A stretch of DNA of 64,000 nucleotides from Fidelibacterota bacterium (GTDB taxonomy: Bacteria > Pseudomonadota > Alphaproteobacteria > Rhodospirillales > Rhodospirillaceae). The stretch covers positions 1 through 64,000 of the forward strand of contig CANJRA010000002.1 in NCBI GenBank assembly GCA_947476625.1, written 5' to 3'. The notes beneath the pieces are model-generated. The model did no database searches. It was not told the origin of the DNA and saw only the letters and a program-made list of their open reading frames with translations. The position numbers were made by a program, and so were the translations under genes. The first letter of the stretch is position 1; each line of letters begins with the position of its first letter. This document shows, piece by piece, positions 35,137 through 43,245 of the stretch.

Positions 35137-36663
35137 TTATTCTTTCCAAATCTTTTTGCCGCTGCCGGGCAAACCATAGCTTGCCCACTTGTCGGTGACC
35201 AAGCTCACAATGTCGTCGGTCATGCGGATCTTTTTGCCCCATTCGCGTTTGGTCTCGGGGAAAAGCTTGTTAGTGGCGTCCAGGCCGATCTTGCCGCCGA
35301 GGCCGGGTTCGGGTGAGGCGAAGTCGAGGTAGTCGATCGGCGTGCCTTCAACCACGGTAATATCGCGCGCCGGGTCCATGCGGGTGGAGATCGCCCACAT
35401 CACATCTTTCCAGTCGCGTGCGTTGATGTCGTGATCCACGACGATCACGAACTTGGTGTAAACGAATTGGCGCAAGAAACTCCACACGCCCATCATCACG
35501 CGCTTGGCGTGGCCGGGGTATGATTTCTTCATGCTCACCACGGCGATGCGGTAGCTGCAGCCTTCCGGCGGTAGCCAGAAATCGACGATCTCGGGGAACT
35601 GCTGGACCAGCAGCGGAATGAAAACCTCGTTCAGCGCTTCGCCGAGGATGCTGGGCTCGTCGGGCGGGCGGCCGGTGTAGGTCGAGAGATAAATCGGGTC
35701 GCGGCGCATGGTGATGGCCGAGACTTTGAACACCGGGAATTTCTCGACGGAATTGTAATAGCCGGTGTGATCGCCGAAGGGGCCCTCGTCGCCGTATTCG
35801 TCGAGCTGCACATGGCCTTCGATGATGATCTCGGCGTCGGCGGGCACTTGCAGCGGCACGGTCTTGCAATCAACCAGCTCGACTTTGCGTCCGCGCAGCA
35901 GGCCCGCGAATTGATATTCAGACAGCGTGTCGGGCACGGGCGTCACCGCCGCGAGAATGGTGCCGGGATCAGCGCCGATGACGACAGCCGCGGCCAATGG
36001 CTCGGCCTTCTTGCCTTTCCAGCGGTCGAAGTGCCCAGCGCCGCCGCGATGCTTCAGCCAGCGCATGAGCGTCGTGTCGCGGCCCGTCACCTGCATGCGG
36101 TAGATGCCGAGATTGTAGACGTCGCGTTTATCGCCGCCCTTCTGATCGTGCGTAGGTCCGCGCGTTACCACGAGCGGCCACGTGATGAGCGGCCCGACAT
36201 CGCCGGGCCAGCAGGTTTGAATGGGCAGCTTGGATAAATCGATATCGTCGCCCGTTAGCACAATCTCCTGACAGGCGCCGCTGGAAACCACTTTGGGCTT
36301 CATCGCCATGACGGTGCGGACCAGCGGCAGCATGCCGAGGGCTTCCTTCCAGCCGCCCGGCGGCTCGGGCTGTTTCAGGAAGGCCAGGGTCTCGCCGATC
36401 TCGCGCAATTGATGGGGCTCGCGGTCCATGCCCCAGGCGACGCGCTCAACCGTGCCGAACAGGTTGACCAGGACCGGCATATCCATTTTTTTGCCGTCGC
36501 GGCCGATGACGTTTTCGAACAGCAGCGCAGGGCCGCCTTCGGCCAAGACTCGCGTCTGGATTTCGGTCATTTCCAAATGGGGGGATACGGGCGTTTTGAC
36601 CCGCAAAAGCCGTCCATCGCGCTCCAGGCGGGTGATGAACTCACGCAAGGACTGGTAAGGCAT
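35137..36663 (-). CDS. ubiD: UbiD-family prenylated-FMN-dependent decarboxylase
   Basis: UbiD decarboxylates 3-octaprenyl-4-hydroxybenzoate in ubiquinone synthesis, using prenylated FMN supplied by UbiX. The 508-residue protein shows the family core: [20 protein letters not shown] (about 183), [20 protein letters not shown] (about 271-290, holding the catalytic Glu residues) and [12 protein letters not shown] (about 428). Length is normal for the bacterial enzyme. UbiA, the prenyltransferase of the preceding step, is encoded about 4.7 kb away at 41338. Because other UbiD relatives act on other acids, the ubiquinone assignment is probable rather than certain. Confidence 0.9.
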   Translation of the reverse strand: MPYQSLREFITRLERDGRLLRVKTPVSPHLEMTEIQTRVLAEGGPALLFENVIGRDGKKMDMPVLVNLFGTVERVAWGMDREPHQLREIGETLAFLKQPEPPGGWKEALGMLPLVRTVMAMKPKVVSSGACQEIVLTGDDIDLSKLPIQTCWPGDVGPLITWPLVVTRGPTHDQKGGDKRDVYNLGIYRMQVTGRDTTLMRWLKHRGGAGHFDRWKGKKAEPLAAAVVIGADPGTILAAVTPVPDTLSEYQFAGLLRGRKVELVDCKTVPLQVPADAEIIIEGHVQLDEYGDEGPFGDHTGYYNSVEKFPVFKVSAITMRRDPIYLSTYTGRPPDEPSILGEALNEVFIPLLVQQFPEIVDFWLPPEGCSYRIAVVSMKKSYPGHAKRVMMGVWSFLRQFVYTKFVIVVDHDINARDWKDVMWAISTRMDPARDITVVEGTPIDYLDFASPEPGLGGKIGLDATNKLFPETKREWGKKIRMTDDIVSLVTDKWASYGLPGSGKKIWKE

Positions 36664-36756
36664 ACCCGTTCCCGCCTAGGGGTTAATGGGAAATTTTCCG
36701 GTTGGGACGGGCACTTAAGGGCCTGGCCATAGTCCCGTCAAGCGCCTGACGCGGTT

Positions 36757-36781
36757 GTTGAAAGTCCGGGAGACTTTCAAC
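36757..36781. other. Perfect 10-bp inverted repeat upstream of the HD-GYP gene
   Basis: GTTGAAAGTC (36757-36766) and GACTTTCAAC (36772-36781) are exact reverse complements around a 5-base loop CGGGA. There is no T-run, and it lies about 95 bases after the ubiD start and 170 before the HD-GYP gene in the divergent region. An operator or a transcript stem are both possible. Confidence 0.5.
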
Positions 36782-36863
36782 TAAGTGGCGAAAAACTACC
36801 CCATACTTATCGTGAAACGACTGTAGGCCTATGATAAGACGTCTTTACAGTTGGTTTGTAAAT

Positions 36864-36893
36864 TTGCGCTAACGTACTGGCGTCTCGTATAAA
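36864..36893 (+). promoter_or_regulatory. Candidate sigma-70 promoter of the HD-GYP gene
   Basis: TTGCGC (36864-36869) and TATAAA (36888-36893) are separated by 18 bases in an AT-rich stretch, 60 bases before the start codon. The -10 matches the consensus at five of six positions; the -35 is weaker. Confidence 0.45.
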
Positions 36894-36952
36894 ACGCCTT
36901 CAAAAAATGACACGGGTGGCCGTAACGGGCGGCCGCTAACCAGGTATCGACA

Positions 36953-38707
36953 ATGGCTGAAGCAATTGCACAGGACCTTGCCTCTAATAATGTGCCGGAA
37001 GGCGCAAGCGGCTTGGAGCGTCTCATTGAGATCGGCTTAGCGCTTTCAGCCGAACGCAATCACGACCGACTGACGGAATTGATCCTGCTCGAGGCCATGG
37101 GCATTACCAAAGCCGATGGCGGCACGCTGTATCTGCGCACCGACGGCGATGCGTTGAAGTTTGCGATCATGCGCACCAACACACTGAAGATCGCAATGGG
37201 CGGCACGACAGGTGTGCCGATTCCGTTTCCGCCGATCCGTCTGTTTAACGCCGAGACCGGGGCACCCAACCACAACAACGTGTCGGCTTCTGCCGCCATC
37301 ACCAAGAAGCCGATTAACATTCCCGATGCTTATGAAGCCGAAGGCTACGACTTCTCGGGCACCAAGAAATTCGACCAGGGCACCGGCTATCGCTCCAAGT
37401 CGTTCCTGTGCATTCCGCTGCTGAATTATTGCGATGAAGTCATCGGCGTGCTGCAGCTGATCAACGCCAAGGACAACGCGGGCGAAGTGATCGCCTTCTC
37501 GAAAGAAGTTCAGCGCACCATCGAAGCGCTGGCCTCACAGGCCGCCGTCGCCATCGATAACCAAAACTTGATCGAAGCGCAAAAAGCCCTGATGGACAGC
37601 TTGATCAAGGTGATGGCGCACGCCATTGACGCCAAGTCGCCCTATACGGGCGGCCATTGTCAGCGCGTGCCGGAACTTACCAAGATGCTGGCGGCCAAGG
37701 CCGAGGCCATGACCGAAGGCATTTTCGCCGACTTCAAGCTCGACGAACAGCAGCGCTATGAACTGCACGTAGCGGCGTGGTTGCACGATATAGGCAAAGT
37801 CACGACGCCGGAATTCGTCGTCGACAAGGCGACCAAGCTGCAAACAATTTACGACCGCATTCACGAAGTGCGCATGCGCTTCGAAGTACTGCAGCGCGAC
37901 GCCGAAATCCGCATGCTCAAGGCCATCGCCAAGGGCAAGAACGCACGCATCGAACGCAAGAAATTCAAAGACCGCTGCGAAGAATTGAAGAAGCAGTGGG
38001 AATTCATCGCCGACGCTAACATCGGCGGCGAGTTCATGTCGCAGGAAAAGCAGGACAAAGTCAAAGAGATCGCGAAGCAGAAATGGTATCGCAACTTCGA
38101 CCGCAAGCTGGGTCTGTCGTGGACCGAAGCTAAGTTGCTCGATAAAGCGCCGCCCGCGGCCGAGGGCTGGGAACAGCTTCTCGCCGATCTGCCGGAGCAC
38201 AGCGAAGCCGAATATAATCTCGGCGAAGTTCTCAACATGTGCATCCAGCGCGGCACGCTCAACGACGACGAGCGCCGCAAGATCAACGATCACATTGTTC
38301 TGACCATCGACATGCTGAAGGAAATGCCCTTCCCGAAGCATCTGAAGCGCGTACCCGAGTACGCCGGCGGTCACCACGAGAAGATCGACGGCACCGGGTA
38401 TCCCAACAAGCTAAGGGGCGATCAGATGTCGTGGCCCGCCAAGATGATGGGCATCGCCGACATCTTCGAAGCCCTCACCGCCGCCGACCGGCCTTACAAA
38501 AAGGCCAAGACCTTGTCCGAGAGCCTCAAGATTCTGTGGTTCATGAAAAAGGACAAACACGTCGATCCGGATCTGTTCGATCTCTTCCTGAAGTCGGGCG
38601 CCTACATGGAATACGCCGAACAATTCCTGCGCCCCGACCAGATCGACAAGGTCGACATCAACCAATACCTGCAACCGCCCGCACCCAGGCCGCAAGCGGC
38701 GGAGTAA
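36953..38707 (+). CDS. GAF and HD-GYP domain protein, putative cyclic-di-GMP phosphodiesterase
   Basis: The 584-residue protein has an N-terminal GAF-like sensor (about 25-200, ending YRSKSFLCIPLLNYCDEVIGVLQL) and a C-terminal HD-GYP domain. The metal-binding HD is in AAWLHDIGKVT (about 278) and the signature in HHEKIDGTGYP (about 472-482), followed by ADIFEALTAADRPYKKA. Most HD-GYP domains place these two motifs about 60 residues apart, but here they are about 195 apart, with a charged, coiled-coil-like insertion (for example FEVLQRDAEIRMLKAIAKGK and EELKKQWEFIADANIGGEF). All key residues are present, so it is probably active. The adjoining PAS-GGDEF-EAL gene in the window is broken, so this is the only intact c-di-GMP enzyme seen. 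Confidence 0.88.
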   Translation: MAEAIAQDLASNNVPEGASGLERLIEIGLALSAERNHDRLTELILLEAMGITKADGGTLYLRTDGDALKFAIMRTNTLKIAMGGTTGVPIPFPPIRLFNAETGAPNHNNVSASAAITKKPINIPDAYEAEGYDFSGTKKFDQGTGYRSKSFLCIPLLNYCDEVIGVLQLINAKDNAGEVIAFSKEVQRTIEALASQAAVAIDNQNLIEAQKALMDSLIKVMAHAIDAKSPYTGGHCQRVPELTKMLAAKAEAMTEGIFADFKLDEQQRYELHVAAWLHDIGKVTTPEFVVDKATKLQTIYDRIHEVRMRFEVLQRDAEIRMLKAIAKGKNARIERKKFKDRCEELKKQWEFIADANIGGEFMSQEKQDKVKEIAKQKWYRNFDRKLGLSWTEAKLLDKAPPAAEGWEQLLADLPEHSEAEYNLGEVLNMCIQRGTLNDDERRKINDHIVLTIDMLKEMPFPKHLKRVPEYAGGHHEKIDGTGYPNKLRGDQMSWPAKMMGIADIFEALTAADRPYKKAKTLSESLKILWFMKKDKHVDPDLFDLFLKSGAYMEYAEQFLRPDQIDKVDINQYLQPPAPRPQAAE

Positions 38708-38728
38708 GGCGCGCTGTTTCATCACTCA

Positions 38729-38769
38729 CCACCCGTCGTCCTCGGACGTGTTCCGAGGACCCAGGGTGG
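38729..38769. repeat. Palindromic element with GTCCTCGGA arms
   Basis: GTCCTCGGA (38738-38746) pairs with TCCGAGGAC (38752-38760), flanked by a second pairing CCACCC (38729-38734) with GGGTGG (38764-38769). It interrupts the stretch that is continuous in the second copy of the flanking repeat at 40867-40945, so it may be an element inserted into copy one. Confidence 0.55.
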
Positions 38770-38806
38770 CTTGGTCCGATGAATGCGGTGGGGACCAATT
38801 TATTAA

Positions 38807-38943
38807 AGCGTGATGTGCTTCGTAACCCTGGACCCTCGGGTCAAGCCCGAGGGTGACAGTAGGGTTTGTTGCGCGACGACGACTCAATTAATCCCGTTAT
38901 TTACTGTCTCACTGTCTCACGCCCTAGGGATGAGACAGTGAAT
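38807..38943. repeat. Direct repeat, copy 1 (left flank of the GT41 gene)
   Basis: This 137-base segment is closely similar to 40892-41038. Both start AGCGTGATGTGCTTCGTAAC, contain a stem of ACCCTCGGG/CCCGAGGGT (38832-38840 and 38846-38854), and end in the CTGTCTCA palindrome. An 18-base block (38705-38722) matching 40867-40884 lies further left and includes the HD-GYP stop codon. Confidence 0.75.
38897..38943. repeat. CTGTCTCA palindrome, copy A (right arm shortened)
   Basis: The left arm holds two tandem CTGTCTCA units; the centre is GCCCTAGGGA; the right arm has only one GAGACAGTGAAT unit, so one unit has been lost. It is the leftmost of five related palindromes. Confidence 0.75.
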
Positions 38944-39046
38944 CTCTGGTTGAGGTCTGCGTACCTTTTTTGTGATGTGCAAAGTCTAAACTTCTTCTAC
39001 GGTTCAGACTCTGAGTTCTGACCGTGTAGAAGCTAATAATACCCCA
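38944..39046. other. Leader region of the GT41 gene
   Basis: This 103-base non-coding segment after palindrome A contains no hairpin or promoter I can support strongly, and no clear ribosome binding site stands before the ATG at 39047. Confidence 0.3.
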
Positions 39047-40810
39047 ATGGAATCGTCGGCATTATATTTAGAAGGCATCGCCCACCATCGCGCGGGCCGG
39101 TTTCAGGATGCCTTGGAAAGTTATGACCGTGCGCTTGAGCTAGAGTCCAATTCTGCCGCCACAGTGAATAGCCGCGGTGTGACGTTGATCGCGTTGGGGC
39201 GGATCGAACATGCGCTCGCGGACTTTAAGCACGCCTACACACTGGACCCGTCCTACCTCGAGGCCTATCTGAACGCGGCCGCCCTTCTCAGAGACACCGG
39301 GCGTTTCGAGCAGGCTGTAGAGCTTGCGGACCAAGCTATTGCGGGGTGCCCGCAATCCGGAACGGCGTGGCACATTAAGGCTGTGGCATTGGACTGGCTC
39401 GATCAGCGCGAGGACGCCATTGACGCCTACGAGAAGGCGCTCGCGTGCGACGACACCATCGAACTCGCTGCCGGGCGGAGGATATTCCTGGCCATGCAAT
39501 CGTGCAGGTGGGAGGGCTTAACGACCGCGACCGAACAGATTTTGGCGAAAGTCGACGCCGGCCATCTCGCGTCACAGCCCTTCTTCTTATTGCCTTTGCC
39601 GAGTTCGCTTCCGCAACAACGCGCCGCCGCGGAACTGTTCTCCAAAAAGATACTTTCGTCGGATGTCTCGTATCCTTTTTTCCTTCGGCAGCCCGGCCAA
39701 AAAATACGCGTGGGTTATTTTTCCCCTGACTTGCCGCGCCCCACCAGCCACCTCATCGCCGGATTGATTGAAGCGCATGATCGCGCGGAGTTCGAGATTT
39801 ATGGGTTTCAGTACGGGCGGGAGACGCCCTACGACCCCATGAGCCAACGGCTTAAGGGCGCGTTTGATGTTCTCATCCCGATAGACATGCAGCCGAACGC
39901 GGACGTCGCGAGAATGGTGCGGGACATTCGCATTGATATCGCTGTTCATCTTGCCGGCCATACGAGCAACGGGCGTTCAAAAATCTTTTCACCCCGCGTC
40001 GCGCCGATTCAAGTCAACTATCTGGGCTTTCCCGGCACCCTGGGGATGGAAACAATTGACTATCTGATTGGCGACGACATCGTGATTCCGCCGGAGCACC
40101 AGCAATACTATTCGGAAAAAATAGTTTCACTGCCGTGCTACCAGGTGAACGATTGGAAGCGGCCGTTTCCCGAAGGCGTTGTTGCTCGGCGCGACCTGGG
40201 CTTGCCGGAGGACGCTTTCGTATTCTGCGGGTTCCATTGCGCTTATAAAATCACGCCCCGTGAATTCGACGTCTGGATGCGTCTTCTCAAGCGTGTTCCA
40301 GGAAGCGTACTTTGGCTTATGGGTGACTCGGACGAGATAACATCCAATCTGCGGAAGGAAGCGGAAGCGCGCGGGGTTGCCGCGGATCGCCTGATTTTTG
40401 CGCCGCGGGTATCCGTGTCCAAGCATCTGGCGCGACACTAGGCAGCTGATCTTTTCCTCGATACATTCACATACAACGCCCATACCACAGCCAGCGACGC
40501 GCTTTGGATGGGCCTGCCGCTTGTCACGGTGCTTGGCAATACGTTCCCAAGCCGGGTGGCCGCCAGTTTGCTGAACACCGCAGGCTTGCCGGATCTGGTG
40601 ACGCGGAGCGAGGCGGATTACGAAGCGGTGGCTTTCGATCTCGCGACGCATCCGGACAAGCTCGCCGGTTTTAAGCGCCATCTCATTCATCACCGCAAAA
40701 CCTGCCCGCTGTTCGACACAGCGCTCTTTGCGAAGAATATCGAGGCGGCCTATCGCAGAATGGTGGAAACGTACGAAGCGGGTATCCCGCCCGATCATTT
40801 TTCAATTTGA
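39047..40810 (+). pseudogene. TPR-containing GT41 (O-GlcNAc-transferase-like) gene with an internal TAG
   Basis: The frame runs 587 codons but is broken by a TAG at 40439-40441. The N-terminus has tetratricopeptide repeats (AGRFQDALESYDRALELE, LGRIEHALADFKHAYTLD, TGRFEQAVELADQAI). The catalytic part has RVGYFSPDL, AVHLAGHTSNGRSKIFSPRV and PIQVNYLGFPGTLGM, signatures of SPINDLY/OGT-type GT41 enzymes. After the stop the same frame continues AADLFLDTFTYNAHTTASDA, which holds part of the UDP-binding site, and reaches TGA at 40808. If the stop is real, the enzyme lacks its C-terminal donor-binding part. A CAG to TAG change would explain it, but other codons are possible. GT41 enzymes glycosylate proteins such as flagellins. 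Confidence 0.85.
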
Positions 40811-40869
40811 TTATTCACTGTCCCAGTGTCCCGCTTCCCTAGGGGCGGGGACACTGGGACAGTGAATAA
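40811..40869. repeat. CTGTCCCA palindrome, copy B (perfect 22-bp arms)
   Basis: The 22-base arms at 40811-40832 and 40848-40869 are exact reverse complements around a 15-base centre containing CCTAGG. It begins directly after the GT41 stop codon. Outer ends read TTATTCACTG and CAGTGAATAA. Confidence 0.9.
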
Positions 40870-40891
40870 GGCGCGCTGTTTCATTCATTGC

Positions 40892-41038
40892 AGCGTGATG
40901 TGCTTCGTAACCCTGGACCCTCGGGACAAGCCCGAGGGTGACGGTAAAGTTTGTTACGCAGACACGATTCACTTAGTCCCGTTATTCGCTGTCTCACTGT
41001 CTCACGCCCTAGAGGTGAGACAGTGAGACAGTGAATAA
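40892..41038. repeat. Direct repeat, copy 2 (right flank of the GT41 gene)
   Basis: Matches 38807-38943, with a complete rather than shortened terminal palindrome (copy C). The internal stem is ACCCTCGGG/CCCGAGGGT at 40917-40925 and 40931-40939. The two copies differ mainly by scattered substitutions and at the palindrome's right end. Confidence 0.75.
40982..41038. repeat. CTGTCTCA palindrome, copy C
   Basis: Arms at 40982-41005 and 41015-41038 complement at 23 of 24 positions. Each arm has two tandem CTGTCTCA units, and the centre contains CCCTAGAG. Confidence 0.88.
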
Positions 41039-41042
41039 GCAT

Positions 41043-41087
41043 CTGTCCCAGTGTCCCACTCCCCTAGGGGCAGGGACAGTGGGACAG
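41043..41087. repeat. CTGTCCCA palindrome, copy D (outer ends missing)
   Basis: The 15-base arms (41043-41057, 41073-41087) pair at 14 of 15 positions, with a perfect CCCCTAGGGG centre at 41061-41070. The TTATTCA outer ends present in other copies are absent. Confidence 0.85.
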
Positions 41088-41276
41088 CCGCACAGCTAGG
41101 CAGCAGTACCGATTTTGCTTTCCTTGAGACGCAGAAAATGTAGACACAGTGTGATCGCTGTTCGTGGACCATCATTCCTTTTGTATGAAGGAATGAAGGG
41201 AGGGATGGCTATTGAATCATCCTATTCAGTGAGGACGTTATTCAAGACGCGTCTGCGGCTTCGCGCATCACCCACG
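41088..41276. other. Non-coding gap between palindromes D and E
   Basis: These 189 bases contain no gene I can support. Short fragments at 41224-41246 (TATTCAGTGAG, GTTATTCAAG) resemble pieces of the palindrome ends and may be remnants. Confidence 0.35.
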
Positions 41277-41334
41277 TTATTCACTGTCTCACTGTCCCAC
41301 TCCTTAGGGATTGGGACAGTGAGACAGTGAATAA
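41277..41334. repeat. CTGTCTCA palindrome, copy E (perfect 23-bp arms)
   Basis: Arms at 41277-41299 and 41312-41334 are exact complements around a 12-base centre containing CTTAGG. It ends three bases before the ubiA stop, so it is the 3' hairpin of the convergent ubiA transcript. No T-run follows. Confidence 0.9.
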
Positions 41335-41337
41335 AGC

Positions 41338-42279
41338 CTATCCAAACCGCTGCAGCAGCAACGCCGCCAGCACCAGCAACCCGAAATCGCGGTTCGCGCG
41401 GAAGCGGCGGAGGCAGTTGGTGCTGTCGTTGATGTTGAGCGTCGCCACCTGCCAGACGAGATGCAGCGCGGCTGCGCCTAAACACACAAGGCTCGGCAAG
41501 CCGGGCATGGTGATGCTGGTCATGACATAGGCCAGCAGGCCGATGGTCAGTAGATACATCAGCGCGACGAAAGGCTTGGTCAGTCTGCCCAGCGCAAGAG
41601 CAGACGACTTCACGCCGATGAGGGCGTCGTCTTCTTTGTCCTGGTGGGCGTAAATGGTGTCGTAGCCCAGCGTCCAGAAGATGCCTGCGACATACAGCGG
41701 CACCGCGGCGATATCGATGGTGTCGCGCACAGCAGCCCATCCCAGCAGCACGCCCCAGTTAAACGTCAGGCCCAGCCACGCCTGGGGCCAATAGGTGATG
41801 CGCTTCATAAAGGGATAGGTGAACACCAACACTAGCGAGGCCGCGCCGACGATGATGGCGGTGGTGTTGAATTGCAGCAGTACGGCCAGCCCAGCCACCA
41901 ATTGTATGCTCAAGAAAATCCACGCCGCGCGCACCGAGACGTGGCCCGAGGGCAGGGGGCGTGTCGCGGTCCGCGCGACTTTCGCATCGAATTCGCGGTC
42001 GATAATGTCGTTGTACGTACAACCCGCCCCGCGCATGACCAGCGCACCGATCAGAAACAGGAGTAACAATTTTTGGTCGGGCACGCCGAAGCCCGCCACG
42101 GTGATCGCCCACCAGCCCGGCAGCAGCAAAAGCCACGTCCCTATAGGACGATCCAAGCGCGCCAGGCGCGCGAAGGGGCGCAAGATGGGCGGCAGCCAGA
42201 CGTCGATCCACGGCATCTGCGGAATGTCGCTTTTGCCGGATGGGTTTCGTAAGGGGTTGGGTTTTTGACGGTTCATCAT
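41338..42279 (-). CDS. ubiA: 4-hydroxybenzoate polyprenyltransferase UbiA
   Basis: UbiA attaches the polyprenyl chain to 4-hydroxybenzoate in ubiquinone synthesis. The integral membrane protein (about 313 residues from ATG 42279) has two Asp-rich motifs: YNDIIDREFD (about 89-98) and YAHQDKEDD (about 208-216), which bind the prenyl diphosphate and Mg2+. Several helices such as TWLLLLPGWWAITV are evident. The start is Met14 of a longer frame, the first of an ATG ATG pair. It is divergent from rsmE, and the trio ubiA-rsmE-gshA is a common alphaproteobacterial arrangement. Its 3' end lies against palindrome E. Confidence 0.94.
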   Translation of the reverse strand: MMNRQKPNPLRNPSGKSDIPQMPWIDVWLPPILRPFARLARLDRPIGTWLLLLPGWWAITVAGFGVPDQKLLLLFLIGALVMRGAGCTYNDIIDREFDAKVARTATRPLPSGHVSVRAAWIFLSIQLVAGLAVLLQFNTTAIIVGAASLVLVFTYPFMKRITYWPQAWLGLTFNWGVLLGWAAVRDTIDIAAVPLYVAGIFWTLGYDTIYAHQDKEDDALIGVKSSALALGRLTKPFVALMYLLTIGLLAYVMTSITMPGLPSLVCLGAAALHLVWQVATLNINDSTNCLRRFRANRDFGLLVLAALLLQRFG

Positions 42280-42335
42280 GCTGCCACTACAGTAAGGGGC
42301 CTCCGACCAACCGATCAAGAGTCACAATCAGCCCC

Positions 42336-43079
42336 ATGGCGTATACCGCGTCCCTTCGTTTGCATGTCGATGCGCCGCTGGCGGCGGGCGCGGCCTTAGA
42401 TGCTAGCGAAGCACAGGCGCATTATTTGTTGCATGTCGTACGCGTGGCTGTCGGCGCATCGGTGTTGCTGTTCAATGGGCGTGACGGCGAGTGGCGGGCG
42501 ACTGTGAACAGTCCGGGCAAACGCCGCGTGCAGTTTGTCGTTACCGAACAGACACGCCCGCAAAAACCCGAGCCTGACCTGTGGGTCGCCTTCGCCCCGG
42601 TCAAGCGCATGGACTACATCGCGGAAAAAACCGCCGAGCTGGGCGTGGCCGCGTTGCTGCCGGTGTTCACGCAGCACACATCCGTGACGCGCGTGAATGC
42701 CGTGCGCCTTCAGGCCAACGCCGTCGAAGCCGCCGAGCAGTGCGAACGTCTGTCGGTGCCGGTCGTTCACGAGCCCGTGAGCTTCGACAAGCTCCTCGCG
42801 GCGTGGCCGGCGTCGCGGATGTTGTACTTCCTCGATGAAACCGGCGGCGGAAAGCCCATTGCTGCAGCATTGATGGCCGCACGCGGCGCGGCTGGTGCTG
42901 CGCAGCCAGCAGGCTTTTTGATCGGACCGGAAGGCGGCTTCGCCCAATCGGAGCTTGACGCCCTGAGGCAACTGCCTTTTGTTACGTCATTGGGTTTGGG
43001 GCCTAGAATCCTGCGCGCCGAGACGGCGGCTTTGGCTGCTGTGGCGTGTTGGCAGGCGCTTTTGGGAGATTGGGCGTAA
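42336..43079 (+). CDS. rsmE: 16S rRNA (uracil(1498)-N3)-methyltransferase RsmE
   Basis: RsmE methylates U1498 of 16S rRNA. The 247-residue product from ATG 42336 has a PUA-like N-terminus (HYLLHVVRVAVGASVLLFNG) and a SPOUT-fold C-terminal domain with FLIGPEGGFAQSE (about 190) and LGPRILRAETAALAAVA (about 221), the knotted SAM-binding region. ATG 42336 is the first Met within the conserved region. It precedes gshA, 166 bases away. Confidence 0.93.
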   Translation: MAYTASLRLHVDAPLAAGAALDASEAQAHYLLHVVRVAVGASVLLFNGRDGEWRATVNSPGKRRVQFVVTEQTRPQKPEPDLWVAFAPVKRMDYIAEKTAELGVAALLPVFTQHTSVTRVNAVRLQANAVEAAEQCERLSVPVVHEPVSFDKLLAAWPASRMLYFLDETGGGKPIAAALMAARGAAGAAQPAGFLIGPEGGFAQSELDALRQLPFVTSLGLGPRILRAETAALAAVACWQALLGDWA

Positions 43080-43245
43080 GGGCGAAGCTCTGACGCTCCC
43101 GAATCTAACCGGATGTATGTCGCGGGAATAATTCTTGTAAGTATGACTGGCGGATGCACCGCATGTCACTTATGTACCCCCGCACGTTGCGGCACCTTCT
43201 GTTTGCGGGCGCCGGTTTTTGACTCGTTAGGGGCCCGCGCCTGTT

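Noticed and set aside
37535-38377. Minus-strand frame inside the HD-GYP gene
   Set aside because: It lies opposite the HD-GYP domain and reflects its composition, with no motif or start signals.
38897-41334. CRISPR array
   Set aside because: The repeats are palindromes of different lengths at irregular distances, with no uniform spacers and no cas genes.
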